Source: Flagellimonas onchidii (GTDB taxonomy: Bacteria > Bacteroidota > Bacteroidia > Flavobacteriales > Flavobacteriaceae). From it: a stretch of 64,000 nucleotides of DNA. The notes below the pieces were generated by a model. It saw nothing but the letters and a program-made list of their open reading frames with translations. It searched no databases and was not told the DNA's origin. Both the position numbers and the translations under genes were made by a program. Numbering within the stretch: the first letter of the stretch is position 1; every line of letters starts with the position of its first letter. Location: the NCBI RefSeq assembly GCF_004804315.1, contig NZ_SRXX01000015.1:28168-92167 (forward strand), in the 5' to 3' direction. Of the stretch, positions 19,680-27,688 are shown in pieces.

Positions 19680-20930
19680 CTATTTTAATACGATTCTTTC
19701 TGCTTTGCCAAAGCTGTCATAATTACTGGTTATTACACTTTCACCCGGTTCCAAACCTTCTAACACTTCGTAGTATCTAGAGTTTTGTTTTCCTATTCGT
19801 ATGTTTCTTTTCAAAGCCTCATCACCACTAGTTCCGACAACAAACACCCATTGACCTCCAGTGCTCTGGAAAAAGCCTCCTTTTGGCAATAACAGGGCAT
19901 CGCTGGAAGCCCCTAGTTGTAATCGTATATTATAACTTTGACCAGCTCTTATGGTTTCAGGTTTTTCATCGGTAAAGACCAAATCCACCTTAAACCTTCC
20001 GTTTCTGACTTCTGGATAAACTTTTCGCAACCTTAACCCATATTCTTTTTCATTCCGTTCCAATGTCGCAGACAAATCCCTTTTCACACGATCTATGTAA
20101 TGCTCATCAATTTCTGCTTCGATTTTAAAATCAGTAAGGACATTGACCTGCCCAATACGCTCTCCTTGAGAAATATTTTGTCCAATTTCCGCGTCTAAAA
20201 AGCCCAATTGACCATCCGCAGGAGCCCGAACATTTAAATGATCCAAGCGCTCGTAAACCATGGAAAGGGTTTTCTTCATTCGGGTAAGATCTGCATCCAG
20301 ACCCGTTAAGGAAGTCGTTCGCATTTTATCATCATTTTCCGTTTGGATCTTAACAATTTCGTATTGTTTTTGGGAAAGCTCGTAATTTTCTTTGGAGGTA
20401 AGATATTCCTCCTTGGAAATGAGTTCATCTTGGTAAAGAGCCTCATTCTGTTCGTAGTTTCTCTTTAGCCGCTGCAATTCATTGGCCGCTGTGGCCAGGG
20501 CTCTGCGACCATCATACTGGCGAGAATCAAAGTCAAGGCGTGTCTGACGCAGGTTATTTTCCTTTAACGCCATATTGCTTTCGCTGGAAAGAATCTGCTC
20601 GTAGAGATTGGTGTTCTCCAGTTTTAGGATGATATCGCCTTTTTTGACCATGGTTCCTTCCTCAATCAATTTTTCGGAAACTCTTCCTCCTTCATAAGCA
20701 TCCATATATATGGTAGCTATCGGAGCGACATTTCCGTTTATGGTAATGTAATCGTCAAACTTTCCTTCCGCGACCTGAGCTATGGAAAGACGGTCTTTTT
20801 CTGTCCTATAGGTTGGTATGGAACTGGCAAATATGAGTTTGTACCCTGTAAAAAGAACCAACAGACCAAGAGCGATATAGCCGTAATGTTTTGGTCTTAA
20901 TCCTTTCTTTTTTTCTAACTGTATATCCAT
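19680..20930 (-). CDS. HlyD/MacA-type periplasmic adaptor subunit
   Basis: 416 residues. A single N-terminal membrane helix at about 17-35 anchors it in the inner membrane. Then come the first half of a lipoyl-like barrel-sandwich (VSEKLIEEGTMVKKGDIILKL), a long helical hairpin at about 115-240 rich in Glu/Lys/Leu heptads (the part that meets TolC), the second lipoyl half (NVRAPADGQLGFLDAEIGQ) and beta-barrel domains. It would link the inner-membrane permease to the TolC protein. Its gene is 8 bp after the tolC stop, so the two are translationally close. Confidence 0.92.
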   Translation of the reverse strand: MDIQLEKKKGLRPKHYGYIALGLLVLFTGYKLIFASSIPTYRTEKDRLSIAQVAEGKFDDYITINGNVAPIATIYMDAYEGGRVSEKLIEEGTMVKKGDIILKLENTNLYEQILSSESNMALKENNLRQTRLDFDSRQYDGRRALATAANELQRLKRNYEQNEALYQDELISKEEYLTSKENYELSQKQYEIVKIQTENDDKMRTTSLTGLDADLTRMKKTLSMVYERLDHLNVRAPADGQLGFLDAEIGQNISQGERIGQVNVLTDFKIEAEIDEHYIDRVKRDLSATLERNEKEYGLRLRKVYPEVRNGRFKVDLVFTDEKPETIRAGQSYNIRLQLGASSDALLLPKGGFFQSTGGQWVFVVGTSGDEALKRNIRIGKQNSRYYEVLEGLEPGESVITSNYDSFGKAERIVLK

Positions 20931-20938
20931 GATTGTTT

Positions 20939-22279
20939 TTAGTTGATGTTAAAAATTGGGAGCCCTTGATAAAAATCGATAGTACTTTGATTCACTTTAA
21001 GTCTGAGTCCAACCTGTAAGTTCTCATTTTGGGCAACGCCGTACAAGTTCTTTGCCTGGAAAAGATCTATGGCGTTGATCAGTCCTTTTTCATATCGCTT
21101 TTGAGCAATGGCAAAAGCCAATTCCTGCGCCTTTACTTTTTGTTTGCTTTGGTCGTATTCGGCGGTCAATGCATTATGGGCCTGGACCAATTGTTGTAAT
21201 AGTTGAAAAAGCTCTTGTTCTTGGATTTCAAGATTGTTTTTAGCTTGGAGGTATGCGATTTTTTGCTGTTTAACCCTTGACCGATTGGCCCATCCATTGC
21301 TAATCGGAACAGACAGTGAAGCTCCAATAAATTTTGAGGTATTGTCTTTGAACTGAGTCCTAAATGGAATGGTATTACCATCTTCATCTCTACGAGTTTC
21401 AAAGTAACCAGTGCCTATCCCTGCACTAAAGGAAAGCGATGGAAACAATCCTCCACGGGTGGACTGCAATTGCTTTTTGGCAGCAAGAACCCTGAATTCC
21501 TGTGATTTAACAATGGGAACAAAACCCCTAGCGGCGTTATATAAAGAATCCAAAACGACTTCTTCGGTGGAGGTCACGTCGGTATCTTCTAGACTGGGCA
21601 TCAGATTGATATCCTGTTCTTCAGTCATATTCATTTCTTGAAGTAAGGTGAGCTTGGACGTAGTCAATAAATTTTTGTTTTGGGTAACCAAAAGCTTGTC
21701 ACCAAGCAGATTGGATTCGGCTTCATATAAATCGGCTCCAGCCATCATGCCGAGGTCAACTTGTTTTTTTACTAAATCGTAATTGGACTGTGAGATTTCT
21801 TGTTGCTCCAAGGAATTTGCCACTAATCCCTCATAAAACTTAATATCGTAATATGCGCTCATCACCCTAAAGGCGAGAAGAAACTTTTCTTGCAGCATAT
21901 CTTCTTGGGTGGCTTTGTAAATGAATTTTGAAGCCTTAATATTATTAAGTTTCTGAAAGCCACGGAACAAATCTATATTGGCTCCAAGAGAATAATTATT
22001 TGTGAAGAACTGAGTGTTTACAATATCGTTTGTATTTGGATCCTCGGATCGCCCAAATTGAACGTTATAAGATGTGGAACCACTTATGTTGGGCAATAAG
22101 TTTCGTACGGACTGCCGATAGGTTTCTTTACTTGAATCGTTGTTGTAAGCTGTATTTTTTACCTGAAGATTGTGCTCAATGGCATAAGAAACACACTCTT
22201 CCAAAGTCCAAACTTTTTGCGAAAACCCGGAATAGGAAGCCAGAAAAACAAGCGCTACTAAATATGTTTTAAACGTCAT
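20939..22279 (-). CDS. TolC-family outer membrane efflux protein
   Basis: 446 residues with a signal peptide (about residues 1-20, ending GFSQ) and the TolC opening WTLEECVSYAIEHNLQVKN. Two repeated helical-barrel halves follow; each has the family's A..A..L..A pattern, and the second half contains GLINAIDLFQAKNLY. It is the first gene of the efflux operon, 28 bp downstream of a sigma-54-like promoter. It would form the outer-membrane exit duct for whatever the permeases hand over. Confidence 0.93.
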   Translation of the reverse strand: MTFKTYLVALVFLASYSGFSQKVWTLEECVSYAIEHNLQVKNTAYNNDSSKETYRQSVRNLLPNISGSTSYNVQFGRSEDPNTNDIVNTQFFTNNYSLGANIDLFRGFQKLNNIKASKFIYKATQEDMLQEKFLLAFRVMSAYYDIKFYEGLVANSLEQQEISQSNYDLVKKQVDLGMMAGADLYEAESNLLGDKLLVTQNKNLLTTSKLTLLQEMNMTEEQDINLMPSLEDTDVTSTEEVVLDSLYNAARGFVPIVKSQEFRVLAAKKQLQSTRGGLFPSLSFSAGIGTGYFETRRDEDGNTIPFRTQFKDNTSKFIGASLSVPISNGWANRSRVKQQKIAYLQAKNNLEIQEQELFQLLQQLVQAHNALTAEYDQSKQKVKAQELAFAIAQKRYEKGLINAIDLFQAKNLYGVAQNENLQVGLRLKVNQSTIDFYQGLPIFNIN

Positions 22280-22305
22280 GGTCTATTATCTGTGACAAAC
22301 TAGAC

Positions 22306-22321
22306 ACTATTCCTGTGCCAA
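22306..22321 (-). promoter_or_regulatory. Sigma-54-like promoter of the efflux operon
   Basis: The minus strand reads TGGCACaggaaTAGTG. The -24 box TGGCAC is perfect. The -12 box has TAGT where TTGC is expected, at the right spacing, so it is weak. The expected transcription start is about 15 bp upstream of the tolC ATG. The gene facing the other way encodes a sigma-54 activator, which makes the match meaningful. Confidence 0.55.
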
Positions 22322-22380
22322 AGAGTCAATTGTTTGATAATCAATATATTGTAATGAATTTAAGTTAATGTAAACTAATC

Positions 22381-22425
22381 AAGTGTAAAATTTTTGTACA
22401 AAAAATGTCCAATTATTTTACACTT
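22381..22425. promoter_or_regulatory. Putative activator-binding inverted repeat (enhancer)
   Basis: AAGTGTAAAAT at 22381-22391 and ATTTTACACTT at 22415-22425 are perfect 11-bp inverted arms about 34 bp centre to centre. Within the spacer is a perfect 14-bp palindrome, TTTTTGTACAAAAA (22391-22404). The centre is about 85 bp upstream of the sigma-54-like box, a usual distance for an enhancer. It is probably the site of the response regulator encoded next door, and may also serve autoregulation. Confidence 0.5.
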
Positions 22426-22450
22426 GCTAAAATGCTATTGACACAATTTG
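22424..22450 (+). promoter_or_regulatory. Possible housekeeping promoter of the two-component operon
   Basis: TTG at 22424-22426 and ACAATTTG at 22443-22450, spaced 16 bp, resemble the Bacteroidota -33/-7 pair (TTG, TAnnTTTG) with one mismatch in the -7 box and slightly short spacing. It overlaps the right arm of the inverted repeat, so a bound regulator could repress its own gene. Confidence 0.3.
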
Positions 22451-22481
22451 TAGTTTTAAATTATAAGAAGAAGCCGAACCT

Positions 22482-23846
22482 ATGACAGATGCCAAGATCT
22501 TGGTGGTTGATGACAACAAAAGTGTTTTAAGCGCATTGGAGATTCTTTTGCAATTTGAGTACAAAAGTGTTCAGACTATTTTTAATCCAAATCAGATTTC
22601 TTCCTTTCCCAATTTGGATGATATCGATATCGTATTACTGGACATGAACTTTTCTGCCGGGGTAAACACAGGAAATGAGGGGCTTTTTTGGTTGAATGAA
22701 ATCAAGAAAAAATCGCCCAACACTTCTGTTATCATGATGACAGCATACGGAGCAGTAGACCTTGCAGTTACCGCTTTGAAGCAGGGTGCCTCGGATTTTA
22801 TCTTAAAACCATGGAACAATGAGCGGTTGTTGACCACAGTGAAATCGGCTTATGAATATCGAAAATCCAAACAAGAGATTAGCAAGTTAAAGAAGAAAGA
22901 GAGCCATTTAAAGCAGGTGATCAATGATGATAAGAATTTTATCATCGGGAACTCGAAATCACTAATGTCTGTTTTGAATCTGGTTAGAAAAGTGGCCAAG
23001 ACCGATGTAAATGTTTTAATCACAGGTGAAAATGGTACAGGAAAAGAGTTGATAGCCCGTGAATTGCACCGATTGTCTTCTCGAAAAGATGAGGTATTCA
23101 TCAATGTGGATATGGGATCTATTGCTGAGAACCTGTTCGAAAGTGAACTCTTTGGGCACATCAAGGGATCATTTACAGATGCTAAAGACGACCGCGCCGG
23201 GAAGTTTGAGGCGGCCAATCAAGGTTCATTGTTTTTGGATGAAATGGGCAATCTTTCCCTTCAGACCCAAGCCAAATTATTGTCAGCTATCCAGAACAAA
23301 TCGGTGACTCGAGTGGGATCCAATACACCAATAAATGTTGATATTCGATTGATTTGTGCCACCAATTGCAATCTCGAACAAATGGTGGTCGATGGTCTTT
23401 TTAGGGAAGATTTGTTGTATCGAATCAACACCATACATATTGAAGTCCCGCCATTACGGGAACGAGAAGGAGACATTTTGATCTTGGCCGATTTTTTCCT
23501 GAAGCGATTTGCCAATAAATATGACAAACCGGGATTGCGCATCAATAATTTGGCGCATGAAAAACTTATGGAGTACCCTTGGCCCGGAAATGTGCGGGAA
23601 CTGCAACATACCATGGAGCGTGCGGTGATTCTTTCGGAAGGAAATGTTTTGAAACCTTCTGACTTTTTATTGCATAGCAAACCTTCCCAATCCTTTGAAA
23701 ATGGCCCTGCCACTTTGGATGAAATGGAGCAACTAATGATTTCCAAAGCATTGGACCAACATGACGGAAACTATAGTGCTGCAGCGGAACAGTTGGGTGT
23801 TTCGCGCCAGACCTTGTACAATAAGTTGAAGAAAAAGAACAAGTAA
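22482..23846 (+). CDS. Sigma-54-dependent NtrC-family response regulator
   Basis: 454 residues in three domains. The receiver has VVDDN at the start, phosphoacceptor Asp54 in VLLDMNF and conserved Lys in ILKPW. The AAA+ domain has Walker A GENGTGKE at about 182 and Walker B LFLDEMG. The Fis-type helix-turn-helix at the end is NYSAAAEQLGVSRQTLYNK. The sigma-54 contact loop reads GSFTDA (229-234) instead of the canonical GAFTGA. The stop overlaps the kinase start (TAATG), so the pair is coupled. It lies divergent to the efflux operon with a sigma-54-like promoter between them, so it is the likely activator of tolC, adaptor, ATPase and permeases. Confidence 0.93.
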   Translation: MTDAKILVVDDNKSVLSALEILLQFEYKSVQTIFNPNQISSFPNLDDIDIVLLDMNFSAGVNTGNEGLFWLNEIKKKSPNTSVIMMTAYGAVDLAVTALKQGASDFILKPWNNERLLTTVKSAYEYRKSKQEISKLKKKESHLKQVINDDKNFIIGNSKSLMSVLNLVRKVAKTDVNVLITGENGTGKELIARELHRLSSRKDEVFINVDMGSIAENLFESELFGHIKGSFTDAKDDRAGKFEAANQGSLFLDEMGNLSLQTQAKLLSAIQNKSVTRVGSNTPINVDIRLICATNCNLEQMVVDGLFREDLLYRINTIHIEVPPLREREGDILILADFFLKRFANKYDKPGLRINNLAHEKLMEYPWPGNVRELQHTMERAVILSEGNVLKPSDFLLHSKPSQSFENGPATLDEMEQLMISKALDQHDGNYSAAAEQLGVSRQTLYNKLKKKNK

Positions 23847-25195
23847 TGGCGAGCAGAAATTTTTACTTTCAGGTAATTTTTAGGGTGCTTTTAATTGCTT
23901 TAACAGCCTTGGCAATTGCCTTTTCTTTCTTCAACCAGTGGTATTTTATCTTGGTCTTTTCGGTTTTCTTTCTGGTTATCCAAATAGTTTCCCTTATCAA
24001 GTTTATCAATAGCACAAATCGGAAGATTGCCTATTTCTTCGATGCCATCCGTAATGAGGATTTTACCCTTCGCTTTCCTGAGCGGGTATCTATAGAATCC
24101 TTCAAGGAACTCAATAAAAGTTTGAATAGGGTCAATGATTTAATCCAAGAAGTACACCTGCAGTTGCAAATCAAGGAACAATACTATCAAGAGATATTGC
24201 GGCAAGCCAGCATTGGGATCATGACCTTTAATGAGAAAGGGCACATTCTTTTTGCCAATCCCACATTGGAAAAATTGCTTAACCATTCTCCTCTGAACCA
24301 TATTAAGCAACTGGCTCAAATTGATGAAGGACTGTACGAGGTTTTTGAACCATTTCAACCTTTCAAGAGAAAGTTGTTTCAGCTGACCAACGAAAGGGAA
24401 CAAATTCAGTTAGCACTAAAATCCACACCGCTTTCTTTGGATGGACAGTCGCTTCTTTTGGTGGTGGTGCAGGACATCCATCAAGAATTGGACGAAAAGG
24501 AAACCGAATCTTGGGTACGGTTAATTCGTGTGCTCACCCATGAAATCATGAACACCATAACCCCGATTGCTTCAATATCAGACTCTATCATAAAATATTA
24601 TAGAAAAGACGGGAAAACGGTCCCGATTGAAGACTTAGAAGAAAGTCAGGTAACCAATACCCTAAAGGGGCTGGAGGTGATCAAGGAACAAGGGGGGGAC
24701 TTGATGGATTTTGTACAATCATATCGAAGTTTATTGAATGTACCCGAACCCAACAGGGCCATTATTGGTGGAGAAGGGCTATTGGAAAAAATAGAGGTTT
24801 TGATGTCCGCACGACTTGATGGTGAAACCAAATTTTCAGTGATTTGCGCCCCAGATGACCTCGAATTTTTTATTGATGAAAAACAGATTACCCAAGTATT
24901 GATCAATCTGGGAAAAAACGCATTGCAGTCGGTAAAAGAAGCAAAAAACGGGCAGGTACTCATGGTTGCCGGTATTGATGATGACGGCATAAAATATATT
25001 GAGGTAAAAGATAACGGCCCGGGAATTCCGCCAGACTTGATAGATGAAATATTTGTTCCTTTTTTCACTACAAAATCAGAAGGAACCGGAATTGGATTAA
25101 GTCTTTCCAAAAGGGTGATGCAAATGCATGGAGGCAATTTAAAGGTGCGTTCCGTTCCAAATAAAGAAACAGTGTTTAGATTAAGTTTCAATTGA
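23846..25195 (+). CDS. Membrane sensor histidine kinase, NtrB-like
   Basis: 449 residues. Two close membrane helices at about 9-50 leave almost no periplasmic loop, so the sensor probably reads the membrane or the cytoplasm. Next come a HAMP/linker-like helix, a PAS-like segment (QASIGIMTFNEKGHILFANP), the phosphoacceptor His232 in THEIMNTITPI, N-box LINLGKNALQSV, G1 box DNGPGIPP and G2 box GTGIGLSLSKR. It is the cognate kinase of the upstream regulator by position. A kinase with a tiny periplasmic part beside an efflux system fits sensing of envelope stress or a membrane-partitioned compound (inference). Confidence 0.92.
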   Translation: MASRNFYFQVIFRVLLIALTALAIAFSFFNQWYFILVFSVFFLVIQIVSLIKFINSTNRKIAYFFDAIRNEDFTLRFPERVSIESFKELNKSLNRVNDLIQEVHLQLQIKEQYYQEILRQASIGIMTFNEKGHILFANPTLEKLLNHSPLNHIKQLAQIDEGLYEVFEPFQPFKRKLFQLTNEREQIQLALKSTPLSLDGQSLLLVVVQDIHQELDEKETESWVRLIRVLTHEIMNTITPIASISDSIIKYYRKDGKTVPIEDLEESQVTNTLKGLEVIKEQGGDLMDFVQSYRSLLNVPEPNRAIIGGEGLLEKIEVLMSARLDGETKFSVICAPDDLEFFIDEKQITQVLINLGKNALQSVKEAKNGQVLMVAGIDDDGIKYIEVKDNGPGIPPDLIDEIFVPFFTTKSEGTGIGLSLSKRVMQMHGGNLKVRSVPNKETVFRLSFN

Positions 25196-25653
25196 TGGAT
25201 ATGCTAAAGATTAAAGAGCAACTGCTGCAATTTTGTTGGGATGGTGTTGATGCAAGAACCGCTAGCTTAAAAAAGCGGGGCGACGAACTGCGGGAATCCC
25301 TCAACTCGGAAACCAAGAGCAGTGCAGGGGACAAGCATGAAACGGGCCGGGCTATGGTGCAGTTAGAACAGGAAAAATTGGGGAAACAACTTTTGGAACT
25401 CGAAAAGAAACGAGCAATACTTCAAAAAGTCGATATTGCCAAGACCTCCGCCAAAATTGTACTGGGCAGTCTGATAAAGACCTCCTTGGCCAACTATTTT
25501 ATAGCCATTTCTGCCGGAGCATTTCAAAAAGAAGGGGTTGACGTTTTTTGTATTTCTCCAAATGCACCTATTGCACAATTACTATTGGGCAAAGAACAAG
25601 GAGATACTACTATTTTCAATGGCAAAAAGATTGAGATTCTCGAGGTGTTATAA
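25195..25653 (+). CDS. GreA/GreB-like protein
   Basis: 152 residues from the ATG that overlaps the kinase stop (TGATG); a TTG one codon earlier is an alternative. The N-terminal half is a helical hairpin whose tip, AGDKHETG, keeps the GD--E spacing of the catalytic acidic tip of Gre factors (Asp46, Glu49). The C-terminal half ends APIAQLLLGKEQGDTTIFNG then KKIEILEVL, which fits the GreA_C fold. It is therefore a plausible RNA-polymerase secondary-channel factor. Proteins of this kind are sometimes labelled 3-oxoacyl-ACP synthase, which nothing in the sequence supports. Its coupling to a sigma-54 two-component operon suggests a role in that response. Confidence 0.7.
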   Translation: MDMLKIKEQLLQFCWDGVDARTASLKKRGDELRESLNSETKSSAGDKHETGRAMVQLEQEKLGKQLLELEKKRAILQKVDIAKTSAKIVLGSLIKTSLANYFIAISAGAFQKEGVDVFCISPNAPIAQLLLGKEQGDTTIFNGKKIEILEVL

Positions 25654-25664
25654 TTTGACTTCTA

Positions 25665-25990
25665 TGTCAGGTCGAGTGTGATTTGGGCAATGTCACACTG
25701 AGCCTGTCGAAGTGCTATCAATGGTAAAGCTTCTCGACTGTACTTCGTCTTTGCTCAGCACAGGCTTTTCGAAGTGACAATTACGGTGGTATTCCTTTCC
25801 CGAATGTCATCCTGAGCGAAGCCGAAGGAAGGGAAAGGGTAAAACCGCATAGTTTGTCATTCCGTACTTGATACGGAATCCATTCCTTCCGTTGCGTCAA
25901 CCTGAACTTGTTTCAGGTTCTCATCATATTTTTTCAATGGGATTCTGAAATGCACTTCGACTGCGCTCAGCGCCCATTCAGAATGACACA
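25665..25990. repeat. Mosaic of intergenic hairpin repeats, left copy
   Basis: This is a gene-free stretch (25654-26112) packed with inverted repeats. A CACT/AGTG stem lies around TGAGCCTGTCGA (25696-25714). ATTCCGTA-CTTGA-TACGGAAT spans 25859-25879, AACCTGAA-CTTGT-TTCAGGTT spans 25899-25919, and an ATTCTGAA/TTCAGAAT stem spans 25942-25984. The loop of the last is occupied by a second unit, CTTCGACTGCGCTCAG. From about 25770 the block is clearly related to 28170-28370. No ORF is supported here. Confidence 0.8.
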
Positions 25991-26112
25991 TTTCAACCCT
26001 TATAAACACTTTTGCATGGAAAGAAAAAACCATCTATCAATTTGGGTTGTATTTTTAGACAGAAATTTCCGAACTTCATTTCCAAGCAAAATATTAAACA
26101 TTACTTGCAATT

Positions 26113-26727
26113 GTGAAAAACCTAATTATAATATATTTCTCCCTCTTTCTTGTTTTGCCTCTATTTGGGTTTGGGCAAGATTTTGAACTAATTGAAGTAA
26201 AAAGAAATATTGAACAGGATACAATCAAAATCTACCCAATTTTTGAAAATTACCAGCTAGGAGATTATTGTTTCGCTATCGGGCATGACCCAAAAAGTGT
26301 TGACAAATTTGGGTTGAAATTATTGGTGTTTGACAAAAATGCAAATTTGATTTTCAAATCGGACGCGCAAGAGGATAACATGACGTTCACTCTAAAATTT
26401 TTTGAGTCTAAGGTGAACCCCAACGAAATTCTGATTTTCGGACACCAAAGCAATGAATATTCTTGGGGAAACCAAGTTTATAGGTTCGAGAAGGGAAGAA
26501 TTAAATACCTCGGGCTTTTGGATATAGCTACGCATGACCAATTTGACGTTCCTTGGGATATTTCAACACACACAGAAATCCGTAAAGTTGGGAAAAACCT
26601 TAGGTTTGATTTTGTCAAGGACACCTTGGTTTTTAATCCTGGCGGTCGGAAAGAAAGTTTAGTGGAATCTGAAAAAATCTATTATTTATGGGATGGAGAA
26701 AAAATGGTGTCAAAAAATAATCAGTAA
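26113..26727 (+). CDS. Secreted protein of unknown function
   Basis: 204 residues from a GTG start. Residues 1-22 form a signal peptide (hydrophobic run, then FGFGQ). The mature part is mixed beta-type with many Lys/Asn/Phe and no cysteines or recognisable domain. Its composition is AT-rich relative to the housekeeping genes. It is the first of three plus-strand genes between two related repeat mosaics. I do not recognise a family. Confidence 0.65.
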   Translation: MKNLIIIYFSLFLVLPLFGFGQDFELIEVKRNIEQDTIKIYPIFENYQLGDYCFAIGHDPKSVDKFGLKLLVFDKNANLIFKSDAQEDNMTFTLKFFESKVNPNEILIFGHQSNEYSWGNQVYRFEKGRIKYLGLLDIATHDQFDVPWDISTHTEIRKVGKNLRFDFVKDTLVFNPGGRKESLVESEKIYYLWDGEKMVSKNNQ

Positions 26728-26791
26728 CATGGTTAGTAACCCATTCTGATTTTCAAATATCCAAATCCCAATAATCCCTTACCTTGCATTT

Positions 26792-27664
26792 GTGAAAGAA
26801 CTTAACCACTTACCAAAATCCAAACAAGAAGAACTAGCATTGCTCACCGAGCAGCTATCCGCCCATAAGTTGGTGGAAATGGTCATCCTGTTTGGTAGCT
26901 ACGCCCGCGGCAACTGGGTAGAGGACCAGTACGTGGAAAAAGGCATCACTTACGAATACCGTAGCGATTTTGACATTTTGGTGGTGGTTACCCATGAAGA
27001 TTTCAAACAAAAGTTTCGCATAGAGGACAAGGTCAAGGCAGAACTGATCACCACGGGAAAAGTCACTACTCCGGTGAGCCTGATTTTTCATGGCATAAAG
27101 CAGCTGAATGCCTCTTTGGCCATGGGCAACTACTTTTTTAAGGACATTAAAGAAGAGGGGGTGGTGCTGTACGATTCGGAAAAATTTAAGCTTGCCCATC
27201 CCAAAAAACTGACCCCTGAGCAGTACCAACAAAAAGCACAGGACTATTTTGACCAGTGGTTTAAAAGTGCCAACGGTTTTCTTATTGATTTTCAACATGG
27301 GATGGACAGGGAAGATTTTCACAAAGCAGCTTTCTATCTTCATCAAGCCGTTGAGCAATTTTACACTACCATTTTGTTGGTCTTTACGGATTACCGCCCC
27401 AAAGACCATAATTTGGAGAACTTGGGAATAAAAGTGGAAATGTGCGACAGGCACTTTGCCGTTTTTCCCAAGACCACCGACCAAGAAAAGCATCTTTTTG
27501 AACTCTTAAAACGTGCCTACATAGATGCCCGTTACAAAATGGACGAATACCAGATAACCAAAACTGAACTTGAGCATCTGTCAAAAAGAGTGAACGAACT
27601 TAAACGGCTTACCAAAACCATCTGCACCGAAAAGATAGCTGGAATTGGAGGGAGGGATGCGTAG
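26792..27664 (+). CDS. MNT nucleotidyltransferase-HEPN fusion protein
   Basis: 290 residues from a GTG start. Residues about 30-75 form an MNT-type nucleotidyltransferase core: GSYARGN, then after a 17-residue insertion DFDILVVV supplies the DxD metal pair. Residues about 160-285 are a HEPN helical domain (AAFYLHQAVEQFYTTILL, KDHNLENL, AYIDARYKMDEY). MNT and HEPN are usually two separate toxin-antitoxin proteins; here they are one chain. The HEPN part shows no clear R-x4-6-H ribonuclease motif, so it may be a substrate-binding or dimerising helix bundle. An antibiotic-type nucleotidyltransferase is another reading. Confidence 0.8.
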   Translation: MKELNHLPKSKQEELALLTEQLSAHKLVEMVILFGSYARGNWVEDQYVEKGITYEYRSDFDILVVVTHEDFKQKFRIEDKVKAELITTGKVTTPVSLIFHGIKQLNASLAMGNYFFKDIKEEGVVLYDSEKFKLAHPKKLTPEQYQQKAQDYFDQWFKSANGFLIDFQHGMDREDFHKAAFYLHQAVEQFYTTILLVFTDYRPKDHNLENLGIKVEMCDRHFAVFPKTTDQEKHLFELLKRAYIDARYKMDEYQITKTELEHLSKRVNELKRLTKTICTEKIAGIGGRDA

Positions 27665-27688
27665 TGCACATTAAACAAACTAACAGGT

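Noticed and set aside
24646..25191. 181-codon open frame on the minus strand inside the histidine kinase gene
   Set aside because: It lies wholly opposite a protein with all kinase motifs, and its translation is Ser/Phe-rich without any domain: a shadow.
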